Positions 9,401-19,795 are shown, counted from the stretch's first letter. The stretch is 64,000 nt of DNA from Branchiostoma floridae (GCF_000003815.2 NC_049994.1:15994489-16058488); one strand, 5' to 3'. The notes: generated from the letters alone by a model not told the origin. Numbers and translations are program-made.

Positions 9401-12400
9401 AATTTTATAGAAGAAGAATACAAAATTTGACCTTCTTGAGTTAAATCAAGTGTTCTCCCTTCTAAAATGTCAATATGCAATTATTGTTATACCGGAGAGT
9501 GAGTGTGAGTGAGTGTTTTACTAATGGGACATTAGATCTCAAGAAATACTTACTTGTAATGTTTGAGCTCGTAGGTGTCTGGGTTAGATTTCACCTTCTT
9601 GCACAGTTTCTTCGCTTCTTTGTCGCTGCAAAAAGTGAAAAGTCAGAGCCTGTCAATCATCACCATACTGGTACTGGTTCTGCATCTGTTGCCATGGTAA
9701 CATCCTCAAGCTGGAACAAGTCTTTCATCAGTCTGTTCCACAGTGCCCCACATCTTGTGTGCTTCCTTAGCTCTCTCAGTAATTTTGCTACTTAAGAGTC
9801 TACTTGATTGACTAATCAACATAATAGGTTTATCTTCTTTAACTTACTGCTTTAGCCCTTAATCTAAACTCGGCACAAAAAGTTTGGAATATTAACTTTG
9901 GCTGATCATATTTCCGTTGTTTCTGCATCAATTTTGATGTGTTATATATCAATAGAAAGCGTGTGTGATTTCCTTTCATATGGTATCAAACTCCTTATGG
10001 CTATAAATTCTTGGAACGAGCACCAGGGCTACTTACGTCAGTGGGTCACGAAAAAAAAGTGCCCAAATTTCAATTTTTGTGTTCAACTCTGTATCATCCT
10101 GCTGGTATGGGTGTGGGTGTCAATGATTCAATTTACCCTTTCTTTCACGTAATCTTTGGTATACAGAGCATCCAAGTTCATCTTTAACATTTGAGAAGAG
10201 TATGTGTGCCCTTTTGGCTGTTGATGACCGAATCGAGGTGTGGAGGCGGCAAGGAGAATGCCACGCTGACTGTCGCACGGATAGAGCGTAACAGCGCGTA
10301 GCGCTTGGTGGAGGCAGTGTCATGGTGTGGTGTATGTATGGCTGCCACAGGAAAAACGAAGTTCACCCTCATCCCAGACAAGACAACCTCAATGCTGTGT
10401 GATACAGGGACACCATTTTCCATGCAGTCGCAATGTCATACCTCGTCAGCGTGTGTGGGGGACCAAATGCAATTCTGCATGTGTTAGACTACAACGCCCG
10501 TCACACAGAGCAAGGATCAATGCAGACTGTGTGCGTGGACGGGCGGTGAAATCTTACAGAATGTCATTCGACCCCATATTGAAGGGGTAAGACATTGCGA
10601 CTGAATACTGAATGGAGAATGGTGTCCCTGTATCTCACAGTATTGAGGTTGTCTTGTCCGGGATGATAGCCAACCTTGTTTTTCCTGTGGCAGCCATACA
10701 TACACCACAACAAGCGCTACGCGCTGTTACGCTCTATCCGTGCGACAGTCGGCGTGGCATTCTCCTTGCCGCATCCACACTTCGAATCGGTCATCCAACA
10801 CCCAAAATACACATATACTCTCCTCAAATGTTGAAGATAAACTTGGATGTTCTGTATACCAAAGATTACGTGAAAAAAAGGATAGATTGAATCCTTGACA
10901 CCCACACCCATACAAGCAGGATGATACAGAGTTGAACACAAAAATTGAAATTTTGGGCACATTTTTTTCGTGACCCACTCACGTAAGTAACCCTGGTGCT
11001 CTTTTCACGAATTTAAAATCATGAGGAGTTTGATACCATATAAAAGGAAATCACACACGCTTTCTATTGATATATAACACATTAAAATTGATGCAAAAAC
11101 AACGGAAATATGATCAGCCAAAGTTCATATTCCAAACTTTTTGTGCCGAGTTTAGTTAATAAAGGTAAACTCTATGCATTGGCAATGAAGATCTCCCTAC
11201 CCAAAGTCCACAAAGACCAGGGTACCAAGACTTTTTGATGGAATTTTTGGTCAAGTTTATTTAAAAAAAAACAATCAATATGGTACTACTAGGTCAGGAG
11301 AGGGTAAAACTTGAAAAAAATGTAATTGATGATAAAGATCTCCATACCTGCAGTCCACAAAGACGAGGGTACCAAGTCCCTTCATGTCTTCTGCTACCTG
11401 CGCAAAGGTGTCCAGTATGGGACTGGCTGCCCTCTCTGTGAAATAAAGAAAATATCATTGTGCATGATATAACATAAGGCAACTTGTGCACCAATGCTAA
11501 GAAAACTAAAATCCCAAGTGTTCACTCTGTAGGCGTTGAATGGTAAGCGACCAGTCGCAGACCAAAAAGTGTCCTTTGCCAAGGCACTCGACACAAATGT
11601 CCTCACTTCACTCAAGTGAAAATGTGTACTAAATAAGCACTGACCCCTGGACAATACATGGAGGTCCTGTGTTTGAGGAGAGCCACACATCGAGCACATA
11701 AAAGGCCCACCACACTTATGAGAAAGAATGGGGGGGAGGGGTGGGGGGCTTTAAGGCATGATGTGGATCAAAGTGGATCAAATTTATCAGTCCAAATATG
11801 TAGCTTGTACGCTTCAGTACAAACCTGGTGTGCTGTGTCATAAGATATAGTTTACCAGGTATGCAAAACAAACAAACAAACAACCAGTCTTCACCTGACT
11901 TGGCGAACAGAGACAAGACGTTGGTCCTGGTCCTGAGGATCTTATGTACAATGTAAATCTCAGGTGTGTGGCACAAGAAACAAACTAAACTCACCTGACT
12001 TGGCGAACAGAGACAAGACGTTTGTCCTGGTCCTGAGGATCTTATGTACGATGTAAATCTCAGGTGTGTGACACAAGAAACAGCCCGTTAAACTCACCTG
12101 ACTTGGCGAACAGAGACAAGACGTTGGTCCTGGTCCTGAAGATCTTATGTACGATGTAAATCTCAGGTGTGTGACCACAAGAAACAAACTAAACTCACCT
12201 GACTTGGCAAACAGAGACAAGACGTTGGTCCTGGTCCTGAAGATCTTATGTACGATGTAAATCTCAGGTGTGTGACACAAGAAACAGCCCGTTAAACTCA
12301 CCTGACTTGGCAAACAGAGACAAGACGTTGGTCCTGGTCCTGAAGATCTTATGTACGATGTAAATCTCAGGTGTGTGACACAAGAAACAGCCCGTTAAAC

Positions 12401-15400
12401 TCACCTGACTTGGCAAACAGAGACAAGACGTTGGTCCTGGTCCTGAGAATCTTCTTAAACTCCTTATGATCCTCGACAGTCAGGATGTGGGCCATCTTGT
12501 TCTTCTTGGCGGGCAGGGAGAACGGTACCAGCATCTGGAAGATCAAAAACATTTCTTCAAGATTTCTACAAGACATGTACAGAGGAAATAGTTCTTCTAT
12601 GGCTAATTCTATGGTCACATATCCAAACCTTGGCAGGGCGGTTTGAGGGAATGAAAAGTATTGTGAAAGACAACAAAACATGGGCATAATTTGTGTACAT
12701 TTCTTGATAATTATATAACTTTATATTGTGACCCTGCAGACCTGTTGTTGAACCATAACCCAGCCGAAAGGCATCTAGCTCACCAAAGTAAGTCAGAGCT
12801 TAACCTCTGCTTGAAGTTGGAGGCCAGGACTAACAATTTCTCACTAGTATTACATGTTAGTAGTAGTGATACACTTGACTTAAAGCCTGTATCCAGATCA
12901 ACTAAAGAGCACACCAGTCAGCTCGCTCCTGGCTGTCTCCCTAACATTGATTTTCAATCACCCCTCCTGAAAGCTAACCTCTGCTTGGAGAGTACTCTAG
13001 AGTAGGCCTTGATTGTCTCCCATCAATAATTGTACAATTGACACTAGCCTGATTCAGACAAACTAAAGAGTTTAATTGTCAGATCCCTCTGGTAGGGTGC
13101 ATAGATCATTGGTTAGCGGCTCTGCCTTTGGAACTAGATGCCATGAGTTTGATTTCGGCTGTGTCGCTCACCTGGCATGCACGCTACCGGAAAGGTTTGC
13201 AGTACTTAGGACGGGACGTTAACCCGTGGTCCACTGTTCATTGTGCTTGTCGTAAAGAGCTAAGGGGAATTTCCCCAGTACAATGAACCTGTAAGTGTAA
13301 ATACTGTACATAGTGTCTGTCCCCTTTGTCGTGACCAGTGGAAGACAGACAGTCAGTCATGGTCATACGGTGTATTACAGCACTGTTGGGGTAATACCGC
13401 CCCTTACAGGGTAGCATACCCTTTCTTCTAGCTGAATACGAGACGGGGATGGCCCAGGCCTCCTGACAGATCTTCCATCTAGCTCTTTAGTGAGCTAAAA
13501 CTGGATCAAGATCACTTTCCTTTCCTTTCCTCTCTGGCGCTCTCTCTCACATTGATTTCCAATTACCTCTACTGAAAGCTAACCTCTGCTTGGACAGTAG
13601 ACCTTCATAGTCTCTAAGACTAGCTCTTCAGTGAGCCAAAACTGGATCGAGATCACTTTCCTTTCCTTTCCTTTCTGGCTGTCTCCCTTACATTGATTTC
13701 CAATCACCCCTCCTGAACGCTGCCGGCTGGACTTAAATCTAATCACTCAGGCGGGCAAACTCAATGTTCCGGTCTGAGTCACTCTCAATTTTTCAGGGTA
13801 CTGCAAGTCATCAAATATTTGTGGCAGTATATGTTTCTCTCAAGGCTAATAACAAGAACACGTTTTGTCTTGCAGTGTGTTACTACGTATATGGAACTTT
13901 CAGGCACTTTGAATTTAGCACACCCATCCCTCCCCACAACAAAACGTTACCTCTTGCAATTCAAACAACAGTAGCTAATTCACTCATTTTGCATCAACTT
14001 CGTCTTAAATTTGTAAGTACCTGTGTTACCTATTGGACTACTAAAATTGTCATCTCCTTTACACATCATTTCATAGTTAGGATATAAAGCCTGCTCTCCA
14101 ACAAGATCTCTATTGAATGTTATCTGAAAACGAAGTTTAGGAACTTGGCTCTAACGAGTCTAAGAGAAATTGTAATTATGGGACTATGAGATGGACTGAT
14201 ATTATGTAGAATACGAAAGTGACCATGGAATGTTGAATTGTATCTTTTATGTACTACATTGTATTTTAAGAAGATATTTAGTCCTCTGACCTCCTCCACC
14301 CTTGAAATCTTGAAAAACGGCTTAGGCCGAAGATGTTCCAAGGTTAAATAAAGGTTTAAAAAAAAAGTCTGACCGTTTCCAAAATCATATCCAGTTACTT
14401 GAGTTAGTTAACTATATTTATTTGGCACATCTTATTACCTGGATGTCTAACCTTCATTGATGTGTTTACGTACTATAGTTGTTCAAAATGTAAACATAAA
14501 ACACAGTGAACTCCTTTCCAATTCTACAGCAAAATCAAATCTTCACAAACGTATTTATCGATATACCATATACTTCTGGGAGCCTGAAGCTTGTTGTGTG
14601 TGCCCAATGATTGGTGAAAGCACAGTCCCAGACAAATCCTTCGTAAGCGGGAATGAGATGAAATAATCCTACTGGCTTACTGCGATTGATCGCATCGCTT
14701 TGATAGGATTTTGCAGTCAAGTTTGCACAGGGCTTTCCCCAGAAATCAAAACAAAACAAGTTAGGCCTAGAATGGATGAAACTCACAGTGAAAAATACAA
14801 GTTTCCATAAATGTAATTGATACAAATGTAAATGAAATAGTCCTACTGGCTTACTGTGATTGATCGCATTGCTTTGATGGAATTTTCAGTCAAGTTTGCA
14901 CAGGGCTTTCCCCAGAAATGAAAAACAAAACAAGTTATAATAGGTCTGGGAAGGATTAAACTTGGGGGGGGGGGGGGGGAGGGAATGCAAATTCCATAAA
15001 TGTAATCCTTAAGCAAAACTACCTTTATTTCAAATTGATGATGCTGAAGTCAGAATCTGAACTTAATCCTCCGTAAGTCGGAAGGAGATTAGATTAATCC
15101 TACAGACTACAACACTGACTTCCTGTGATTGATCTCATCATTAGTTCCATGGAATTTCCAGTCATGACAATACAGAGCTTTGCCCAGGAACTTAAACTAG
15201 TTAAAGCAAAGCCTAATGTTGTAGGCTCACAGAACTTGGTTCAAATCAAGCAAACAAGGGCAAAGATAAAGGCCCTTTGAGGCTGTCAGTAGCCTCTACC
15301 AGGCTTCGTGGTTTGGTGGTCTAATTGTAGAAATTGGTCAAATAGAGTAAATACTACGCTAGGGNNNNNNNNNNNNNNNNNNNNNNNNNNNNNNNNNNNN

Positions 15401-18285
15401 NNNNNNNNNNNNNNNNNNNNNNNNNNNNNNNNNNNNNNNNNNNNNNNNNNNNNNNNNNNNNNNNCAATATACTTTAGTACTTCACTCCATCTACATCACC
15501 ATGCAAAAATGGTCTGTTCCAAAGTCACCCCTGTACAAATATGTAACATTCCAAAATAACGTCTGCCCAAGTAAAAGTTTAAAAGGTTAACATACTAGTA
15601 ATACTAGTAAACAAAATATGCATTTTTGAGGTAATTACGCAACAGTAACAATGGGTTGCTTAAAGCTTGATCTAGACAGGCTAGGTTTTATTCTCTCTTC
15701 ACTGATGGTATTCAACTGTCTGTTTCTAAGCTGGGAACAATATTGGAGATGTGTTATCTGCTACAGATCAATATGTCCACATAGTACAGTTAGTCAGGCT
15801 TATCTAATTGTTACAAGGACCCCTGAGTGGCTTCTGGTGAGAACAACACATCTGTTTAAGACACTGAGACGGGTTAAAACGTCAAAAACTCTGCGAATAC
15901 AATGTACTTGTATGTGTGGTGTAGGGCTTTTTGGTGTGTCTGTCCGGATATTTGTTGTCAGCATTTTTTTAACCTTTTTTTTAGTCGTTGTTATATATCA
16001 GGCTTTCTATTTTGTATTTTATCTTGCTGTGTTAGGCCTTGACATGTAGCAAGATAAAATACAAAATAGAGAGCCCGATAAAAACGACTAGAGAAACGTT
16101 AAAAAAACAGCTGGAGCCTAATCTCTGCTTGGAGAGTATCACATGTAACCTATTGACCTACCTGTCCCTGTGTCAACATAAGAACCCGGATCTTACTTTC
16201 TCTGACGTGTAAGGAGCAAACAGAGAAGCCACAGACCCTTCAAGATATTCAGAGATAAGAAATCTATCATTTTAAGATCACTATCTTGACGATCACTCAG
16301 TTGTATCGCCAGGTAAGTCTAACCATAGATTATACAACTGTTTAAAGACAAATTCCACATTTGAATAACTGCTTACTTTTACATGTATACTCATTCATTT
16401 TAGGTCGGGACTCAAAATTACACCTACAAATTTGGAAGTTACCTGTAAAATTGCAGGTTGTCAGGAATTTTACCTGTGATTGTTACAATTACAGATACCC
16501 AAAGTTGTTACAATTACAGATACCCAAGCCAGGTCTGCGCCTTTTGGTTCCTCAAAGAATACAATGAATTCAAAATCAAATGCATGGCAGTGAGGTAAAT
16601 GAGAAAACTAGTAGAAAATAAAACCGCTGTGACCATTGAAACATTGGGGCATTCAAGGTAAATCATGGGTCTGTAGATTCTAAGCCATTCAAAACGTTAA
16701 CAGCTGGATTAAAGCTACTCCCAGTACAGGCTCAGTTATTGTGCGTGTTCACAGAAGTGTGTACAAGTGATCATTAGGGACCCGTTCACACTTGTGCGTA
16801 CATTCAAGCCTGCATGAGTGCATATTGATATTACTTTGGCTTACATATTTAGTTTGCATCCAAAGGAGAAGTAGTTTTTCGATTTAATAACCAAGCTACA
16901 CAATAGTGGGTCAAAGTAAAAAAATAACTTCTTCCCAAAAACTTCTTCCCAAAAATGTCAATATACAAGTCTTATTACAGACTTGAATATACAATATACG
17001 CAAAAGCATGAATGGGGCCAAAGAGGCACATCAACAAAGCATTCTGTAAGCCATTGGTTGAAGTGGATATTTTAGATGCCGTACTTGTCAGGTCTCAAAA
17101 TACTTTTGATGAATAATTTTCACGATCATTTTCTGTGTTTATAATACCCAGCCTGTAAATTGCAGGTTGTTAATAAGTTTTCTGAAACCTTAAAGTAAAC
17201 ATTTTTTGCTATTTAAAATTAAACAAGTAACACAAACATCTCAAACCACTACACTTCACAGTACAAGTTGTGTAGCAATCAGGCTTGTTTACATAGTTGT
17301 GTGCACTTACCATGGACCCGTGCAATTTCAAATGCCAAGGTGCATTTATAAGTAAGCCACCATGTAATTCTCAAGACTAAACGAGACTTCAGTTGAAAGG
17401 TGACATTTCAAAGCTGTCTTCCTGGACTATTACATTTAAAAATCAAGGGTACAGGTACTAGTAGAAAAGTGGACTGTCCTAAAAGTAACATTTTTGTTTA
17501 AACAGGCCAGCTGTGTCTACTGAAAAGAGGACTTCAAACGGATATTATAACACGTCCTGAAAACAACTTATGTTTTGTACTTATTCTATTTTAATGCAAG
17601 GGATATTCAAGGTTTCCTGTAAAACTAAGTCAACTTTGTATGCTAAAATATCACTTTGCAATGTTTATCCTTAACTCTTGAATTGAAAACTAACTATAAC
17701 CTCCTTGCTTTAATTCTGGAAATGAAAACTTTTACTGAATAAATCTTGGCGGGCTACTAATTAGTCTCAATCAAGATTTGATACCAAATATTTACATTCT
17801 TCCCTTTCAATGAAGTTTGAGTTAGAATTCTGATTCCGTAAACTATATTTTTGCAAGAAGTTCAACAAATTTACTTCACACAAGAGTAACATTTTCTTTC
17901 TACAATGTTATTTGTTGGGGTTGATGCATCAAACCAAAGGTAAGTCTTTTTAGCAAGATCAGCTACCGTTTTAGAGTTTTAATATAGCTCCTATAGTGAG
18001 CTTTACAAGTAACTGTAACAGCTGACCCGTACACTATAACGAAGTTACACGTAGTAATTTACAACGTGGAAACAGAGAGATGCGAACATCGGTCTCCACA
18101 AAACCCCTTACACCTCCTTCAAACCACCCTGCCGCTCGAAAAACAAGCTTGCATTTCGTTAAGAAGACTATACGCTGAGCTAAAACGCCGGTTTTCAATC
18201 GATCAGAGTCTTTAAGAAAGGTAAAACAAGGGGAGAAACGAACCAAGACGCAGACAAACACGGCGAAACATCTGGGCGCCGCCAT
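3266..18285 (-). CDS. PDIA5: protein disulfide isomerase A5-like gene, 13 exons seen, 3' incomplete
   Basis: The exons, 5' to 3', are 18285-18244, 12534-12405, 11435-11348, 9625-9554, 9300-9255, 8095-8003, 6955-6895, 6361-6294, 5744-5653, 5241-5173, 4296-4160, 3940-3873 and 3426-3266. Their lengths sum to 1127 nt and every junction phase agrees, giving 375 codons without a stop. The product has a signal peptide, an inactive thioredoxin-like N-domain (EFKKILRTRTNVLSLFAKS), an a-domain with WCGHC at about 178-182, and a second a-domain with WCGHC at about 300-304. The segments FLRDPTGDIPWEEDP and PQPPVEKAPEPEW match the PDIA5 interdomain linkers as I know them. PDIA5 acts in the ER lumen, forming and rearranging disulfides. 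Vertebrate PDIA5 is about 519 residues and ends with a third a-domain and a KDEL-like signal. Those exons are missing to the left, where an opposite-strand NHL gene lies. The first exon is the least certain. Confidence 0.9.
3631..3815. mobile_element. MITE with GTACAGTAGAAGCCA ends
   Basis: Perfect terminal inverted repeats GTACAGTAGAAGCCA and TGGCTTCTACTGTAC bound 185 bp in a PDIA5 intron. The interior has ATCCAGCTGGACCGCACCA, which recurs inverted near 43950-44095. Confidence 0.75.
3873..3940 (-). CDS. PDIA5: PDIA5-like exon 12 (second CGHC active site)
   Basis: TTTTACAG acceptor, then GG completing the Trp codon: (W)CGHCKKMKPEYDEAATTLKEES, donor GTAGGA. It has the same 68-nt size and phases as exon 8, so the paralogous domains kept their intron positions. 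Confidence 0.93.
4160..4296 (-). CDS. PDIA5: PDIA5-like exon 11 (linker and start of second a-domain)
   Basis: CCCCCAG acceptor and GTGAGT donor. It encodes the proline-rich linker PQPPVEKAPEPEW, then VVHLTDETFDTYMEEHASVL and VMFYAP. It ends with the first base of the active-site Trp codon. Confidence 0.93.
4322..4604 (-). mobile_element. tRNA-derived SINE
   Basis: On the minus strand the tRNA-like head reads GGCCTAGTGGGTAGAGTG (box A) and GTGAGTTCAAACCCCGG (box B), followed by a GGTATGACTC-side body ending in a GGCGCCTCCC segment. A second full copy is at 35336-35590 and a short body fragment lies near 3565-3632. It sits in the intron between PDIA5 exons 10 and 11. Confidence 0.75.
5173..5241 (-). 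CDS. PDIA5: PDIA5-like exon 10
   Basis: TACTTTCAG acceptor and GTGAGT donor. It encodes GGKQKYKYGGENNKQGIVSW then MKD, the last strand and helix of the first active a-domain. Confidence 0.9.
5396..5605. mobile_element. MITE, GGTAACCTATATCCGTTG family
   Basis: The left part reads AACGCTGGTTTACCTTTATT and GACCTATATCCGTTGTC. Inner arms TTGACGGACGGTGGTTT and AAACTACCATCCGTCGAA are inverted. It lies in an intron 45 bp from PDIA5 exon 9. Confidence 0.6.
5653..5744 (-). CDS. PDIA5: PDIA5-like exon 9
   Basis: GTTGCAG acceptor and GTAAGT donor. It encodes TLAGMDVDKPENEPVRRQF then NITGFPTILYFE, with the conserved cis-proline loop (FPT). Confidence 0.93.
6294..6361 (-). CDS. PDIA5: PDIA5-like exon 8 (first CGHC active site)
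   Basis: CAATGCAG acceptor and GTGAGT donor: (W)CGHCKRLKPDYAAAATELK then GQA. The first domain keeps a canonical CGHC, which predicts a redox-active site. Confidence 0.94.
6895..6955 (-). CDS. PDIA5: PDIA5-like exon 7
   Basis: TTTACAG acceptor and GTAGGT donor. It encodes ALNKLVKKEKTPILMMFYAP plus the first base of the Trp codon. Confidence 0.92.
7275..7941. mobile_element. MITE of the GGTAACC family, interrupted by a hAT-like MITE
   Basis: The outer ends CTAGTTTACATTTATCTGTG and the inverted ...GGTAAAGGTGAACTAG match the family seen at 3066, 5396 and 54579. The element is split at 7321 by the insertion of the TAGGGGTGGG element. Confidence 0.75.
7321..7754. mobile_element. hAT-like MITE with 8-bp target duplication
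   Basis: The ends are TAGGGGTGGGTACCGGTAC and GTACCGATACCCAGCCCTA. The 8 bp on each side are GTACACGT (7313-7320 and 7755-7762), the target-site length typical of hAT transposons. There is no coding capacity. Confidence 0.9.
8003..8095 (-). CDS. PDIA5: PDIA5-like exon 6
   Basis: ACATGTAG acceptor and GTTTGT donor. It encodes SMMNFLRDPTGDIPWEEDP then TAKDVVHVESDK, the linker into the first active a-domain. Confidence 0.92.
8345..8585 (-). mobile_element. tRNA-derived SINE
   Basis: On the minus strand the head reads GGCCGCGTAGCACAGTGGTA (box A) and GCCGGTTCGAATCCGCC (box B). The body ends in CACATGTGCGATGGTGCG. Body pieces of the same family recur at 26290-26500, 36215-36425, 41560-41640, 42310-42420 and 45411-45640. 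Confidence 0.7.
8782..9121. mobile_element. hAT-like MITE with CCTACAGC target duplication
   Basis: The ends are inverted: CAGGGGTCTAGCCAGC on the left and GCTGGCTAAAGCCCTG on the right. The exact 8-bp duplication CCTACAGC lies at 8774-8781 and 9122-9129. Subterminal TTGACGGAAA words are also inverted. It is a clean insertion in a PDIA5 intron. Confidence 0.88.
9255..9300 (-). CDS. PDIA5: PDIA5-like exon 5 (46 nt)
   Basis: TTCTTCAG acceptor and GTAGAT donor: (K)DGDFNKGYDRQETYK. Small, but fixed by phase on both sides and by similarity to the PDIA5 N-domain. Confidence 0.88.
9554..9625 (-). CDS. PDIA5: PDIA5-like exon 4
   Basis: TTTTGCAG acceptor and GTAAGT donor: DKEAKKLCKKVKSNPDTYEL then KHYK. 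It corresponds to the KLCKKMK region of vertebrate PDIA5. Confidence 0.9.
9864..11155. mobile_element. foldback element built from two Tc1/mariner-like transposon halves
   Basis: The arms 9864-10445 and about 10590-11155 are inverted copies, beginning CTAAACTCGGCACAAAAAGT and ending with its complement. TTAAT flanks both ends (9859-9863, 11156-11160). Inside, around 10305, the translation GGGSVMVWCGVCMAATGK resembles the GGGSVMVWGG motif of Tc1/mariner DDE transposases. Near 10480-10530 there is a D-x-NARxxxxRAR-like piece. All reading frames are broken, so it cannot move by itself. It lies in the intron between PDIA5 exons 3 and 4. Confidence 0.82.
11348..11435 (-). CDS. PDIA5: PDIA5-like exon 3
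   Basis: TTTCACAG acceptor and GTATGG donor. It encodes RAASPILDTFAQVAEDMKG then LGTLVFVDC, the middle of the non-catalytic N-terminal thioredoxin-like domain. Confidence 0.92.
11892..12450 (-). repeat. 100-103-bp tandem array derived from the 3' end of PDIA5 exon 2
   Basis: Six copies begin (forward strand) with CACCTGACTTGG at 11892, 11992, 12095, 12196, 12299 and 12402. The last contains the true exon 2 end. On the minus strand each copy has about 47 nt of exon sequence (RTRTNVLSLFAKSG) followed by an intact GTGA(G) donor and about 50 nt of intron. Two intron variants, with AAACAAACTAAACT or CAGCCCGTTAAACT, are mixed along the array. Copies 1-5 lack the first 80 nt of the exon. Confidence 0.92.
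12405..12534 (-). CDS. PDIA5: PDIA5-like exon 2
   Basis: TGATCTTCCAG acceptor and GTGAGT donor. It encodes MLVPFSLPAKKNKMAHILTV then EDHKEFKKILRTRTNVLSLF and AKS. The first residues could finish the signal peptide and the rest opens the N-terminal thioredoxin-like domain. Confidence 0.9.
12870..13740. repeat. diverged direct repeats around a SINE
   Basis: The words AACTGGATC(A/G)AGATCACTT and GAAAGCTAACCTCTGCTTGG recur at about 12880-13000, 13490-13600 and 13620-13720. They look like remnants of one element family duplicated locally. No gene is seen. Confidence 0.5.
13086..13330 (+). mobile_element. tRNA-derived SINE
   Basis: The head is CATTGGTTAGCGGCTCTGCC then ATGAGTTTGATTTCGGC (A/B-box-like). 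The body is GTAAAGAGCTAAGGGGAATT. It is the same family as 2695-2930, in the opposite orientation. Confidence 0.6.
14640..15210. repeat. three diverged direct repeats of about 185 bp
   Basis: Units start with TCCT(T/C)CGTAAG or AAATAGTCCTACTGGC. They carry GATTGATCGCAT and CAGGGCTTTCCCCAG at about 14640-14825, 14830-15010 and 15058-15210. A poly-G tract breaks the second unit near 14970. Confidence 0.7.
15365..15464. other. assembly gap (100 N)
   Basis: Exactly 100 N. The length is a placeholder, so the true distance within PDIA5 intron 1 is unknown. Confidence 0.99.
15962..16109. mobile_element. small foldback element
   Basis: The arms AGGCTTTCTATTTTGTATTT and its complement around 16045-16080 flank a loop of about 20 nt. 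Outer T-rich and A-rich ends pair as well. It is followed by CTAATCTCTGCTTGGAGAG, a word seen at other repeat borders in this window. Confidence 0.7.
16110..18240. other. PDIA5 intron 1 / no gene recognised
   Basis: AT-rich sequence with a 23-bp direct repeat (TGTTACAATTACAGATACCC near 16485 and 16508). No exon with a convincing reading frame, tRNA or large repeat was found. Confidence 0.5.
18244..18285 (-). CDS. PDIA5: PDIA5-like exon 1 (signal peptide), tentative
   Basis: ATG at 18285 opens MAAPRCFAVFVCVL, a hydrophobic leader. Joining at 18244 (TTG then GTTCGT) keeps phase 0 into exon 2. The donor is weak, and the open frame continues well past it. The ATG lies in a CAAGATGGCGGC context, common at animal gene starts. 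An extra small exon in the 5.7-kb intron is possible. Confidence 0.55.
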
Positions 18286-18320
18286 CTTGCCACGTTGAAG
18301 TGATCGCACATGCGCACTGA
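18286..18320 (-). promoter_or_regulatory. probable PDIA5 promoter core (YY1 and NRF1-like words)
   Basis: On the minus strand TGCGCATGTGCG (18305-18316) is one base from the NRF1 palindrome. AAGATGGCGGC at the start codon matches the YY1 site often found at TATA-less animal promoters. No TATA box is seen. Confidence 0.5.
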
Positions 18321-18415
18321 CCTGCGATGAGTTATCGGGTTGATATTAACGCTTTAACCAGGGACACGCCCCTCTCTCCGCCTATGAGCTCTGGCCATGT
18401 GTCGGGGTTTGTATT

Positions 18416-18893
18416 TACAGGTCAGACATCGAAGTTAGGGCTGCCCATTGACAAGCATGTTGAAATACACTGAATGAAGGCTTCAAAAAAGTACTAACCC
18501 ATAGTTCAATCTTTAAAATTCTTCTCCACCAGAAAGTCACTTGGGTCTAGTTTATAAGCATTCAAAGAAAACAGAGGGTTGTTTGGCTCATTCTCGGAGA
18601 AAAGCTCGCTCTATGAAAGAAACCTCACCTTTGACCCATTTTCCCTCCTGATACAACCAGTAGCACCCTATAACTAAAACCTGTCCTTACACCAGCTGAA
18701 CTGCTGAACTGAACAAATTTTGACCCAAACAGGAAAGCTTAGACCCTACCTGTCTCTTCTAACTCAAAAAGTCTTCAGATTGGGCAAAAATTTTCAAGGA
18801 AAAGAAGGATTTTCAAGGATTTTAAGTCACACCCAAATCGTCTTCCCATTTTTTGCCCTCTACCGCGCAACGCAACTCTGACGTCAGCCCTAC
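18416..18893 (+). repeat. 478-bp exact direct repeat, copy 1
   Basis: It is identical, as far as read, to 19796-20273 (offset exactly 1380). It runs from TACAGGTCAGACATCGAAG to GACGTCAGCCCTAC. The flanks differ. There is no open frame of note. Confidence 0.95.
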
Positions 18894-19795
18894 TGGGTAC
18901 CCGAATAAGGGAGTTGAGGAAAAATTATTATCCCAGCTGATACAGGGAGGGGATGCGATAGCGTTTCCCAAAGATGAACTGTATTGATTGCTCCCTTGGG
19001 AATTTAGAGCCAAATCTATACCCAGTGCACCACAGCTTACCCCATGCAATAAGGCATGTAAAGCAGTGGGGTAGTGTACCAAAAGTCATGTGACTTTTCC
19101 AAAATCCATAGGTGTTTATCTCTTAGCAAGTCTTAATAACTACTAACCATAGTCAGTTCTACATCTCTGATGTAAAATTGCAACTTTTCAATAGAGGGTT
19201 TTCTTTTTTTACAACTTTTTTTACTAGTTTTCATACAATGCTGTTTCAATGAAACTGGCAAACTGTACACACAAAACACAACATTACACAGCTGAAATGT
19301 CCCTACATACAGCAAAATCCTGTTTAATGGACAGCAAGTATTGCCCTGTACTACATTCAGGAGTATTATTTGCAATAGCTCCTCTTTTTAGGGTCTCATA
19401 GGATCAAAAAGTATCCAATTCAGTGTTGCTGGGGGGGGGGGGTGAACACCAGTAGGGCACATTATGATTGACAGGTCCTAATTGGTAAGGCATACAATTA
19501 CATGGGACTAAATCATCATTAAGTCCATCATTTACATTGAATTCATACCACTTTTGTAGTAATCTATGCTATCTGAGTTATTCCTGACAGCTTCCAATAC
19601 ATGCATGCACATACTTTATGCTGCAAAAAATCACAAAATATTACATTTTTGCTACATTTTTGGGAAATTCATGCACAAAACTGGGTCCACACTTGACAAA
19701 ACCTCTTGTATACGATATTGCAACATGGTTTCAGCAAATCTGGGACAGCTATATGGTTCAAAAGGCCTCAAATGCAAAATGGGGGTGGGGGGCAG

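Noticed and set aside
11294..12687. Minus-strand frames combining several RTRTNVLSLFAKSG copies as a repeat protein
   Set aside because: The intervening residues are intronic sequence with splice donors; only the copy at 12405-12534 has the full exon and a good acceptor.
15651..16049. 132-codon plus-strand frame with hydrophobic C-terminus
   Set aside because: Its end is one arm of the foldback at 15962-16109, there are no family motifs, and composition is AT-driven.
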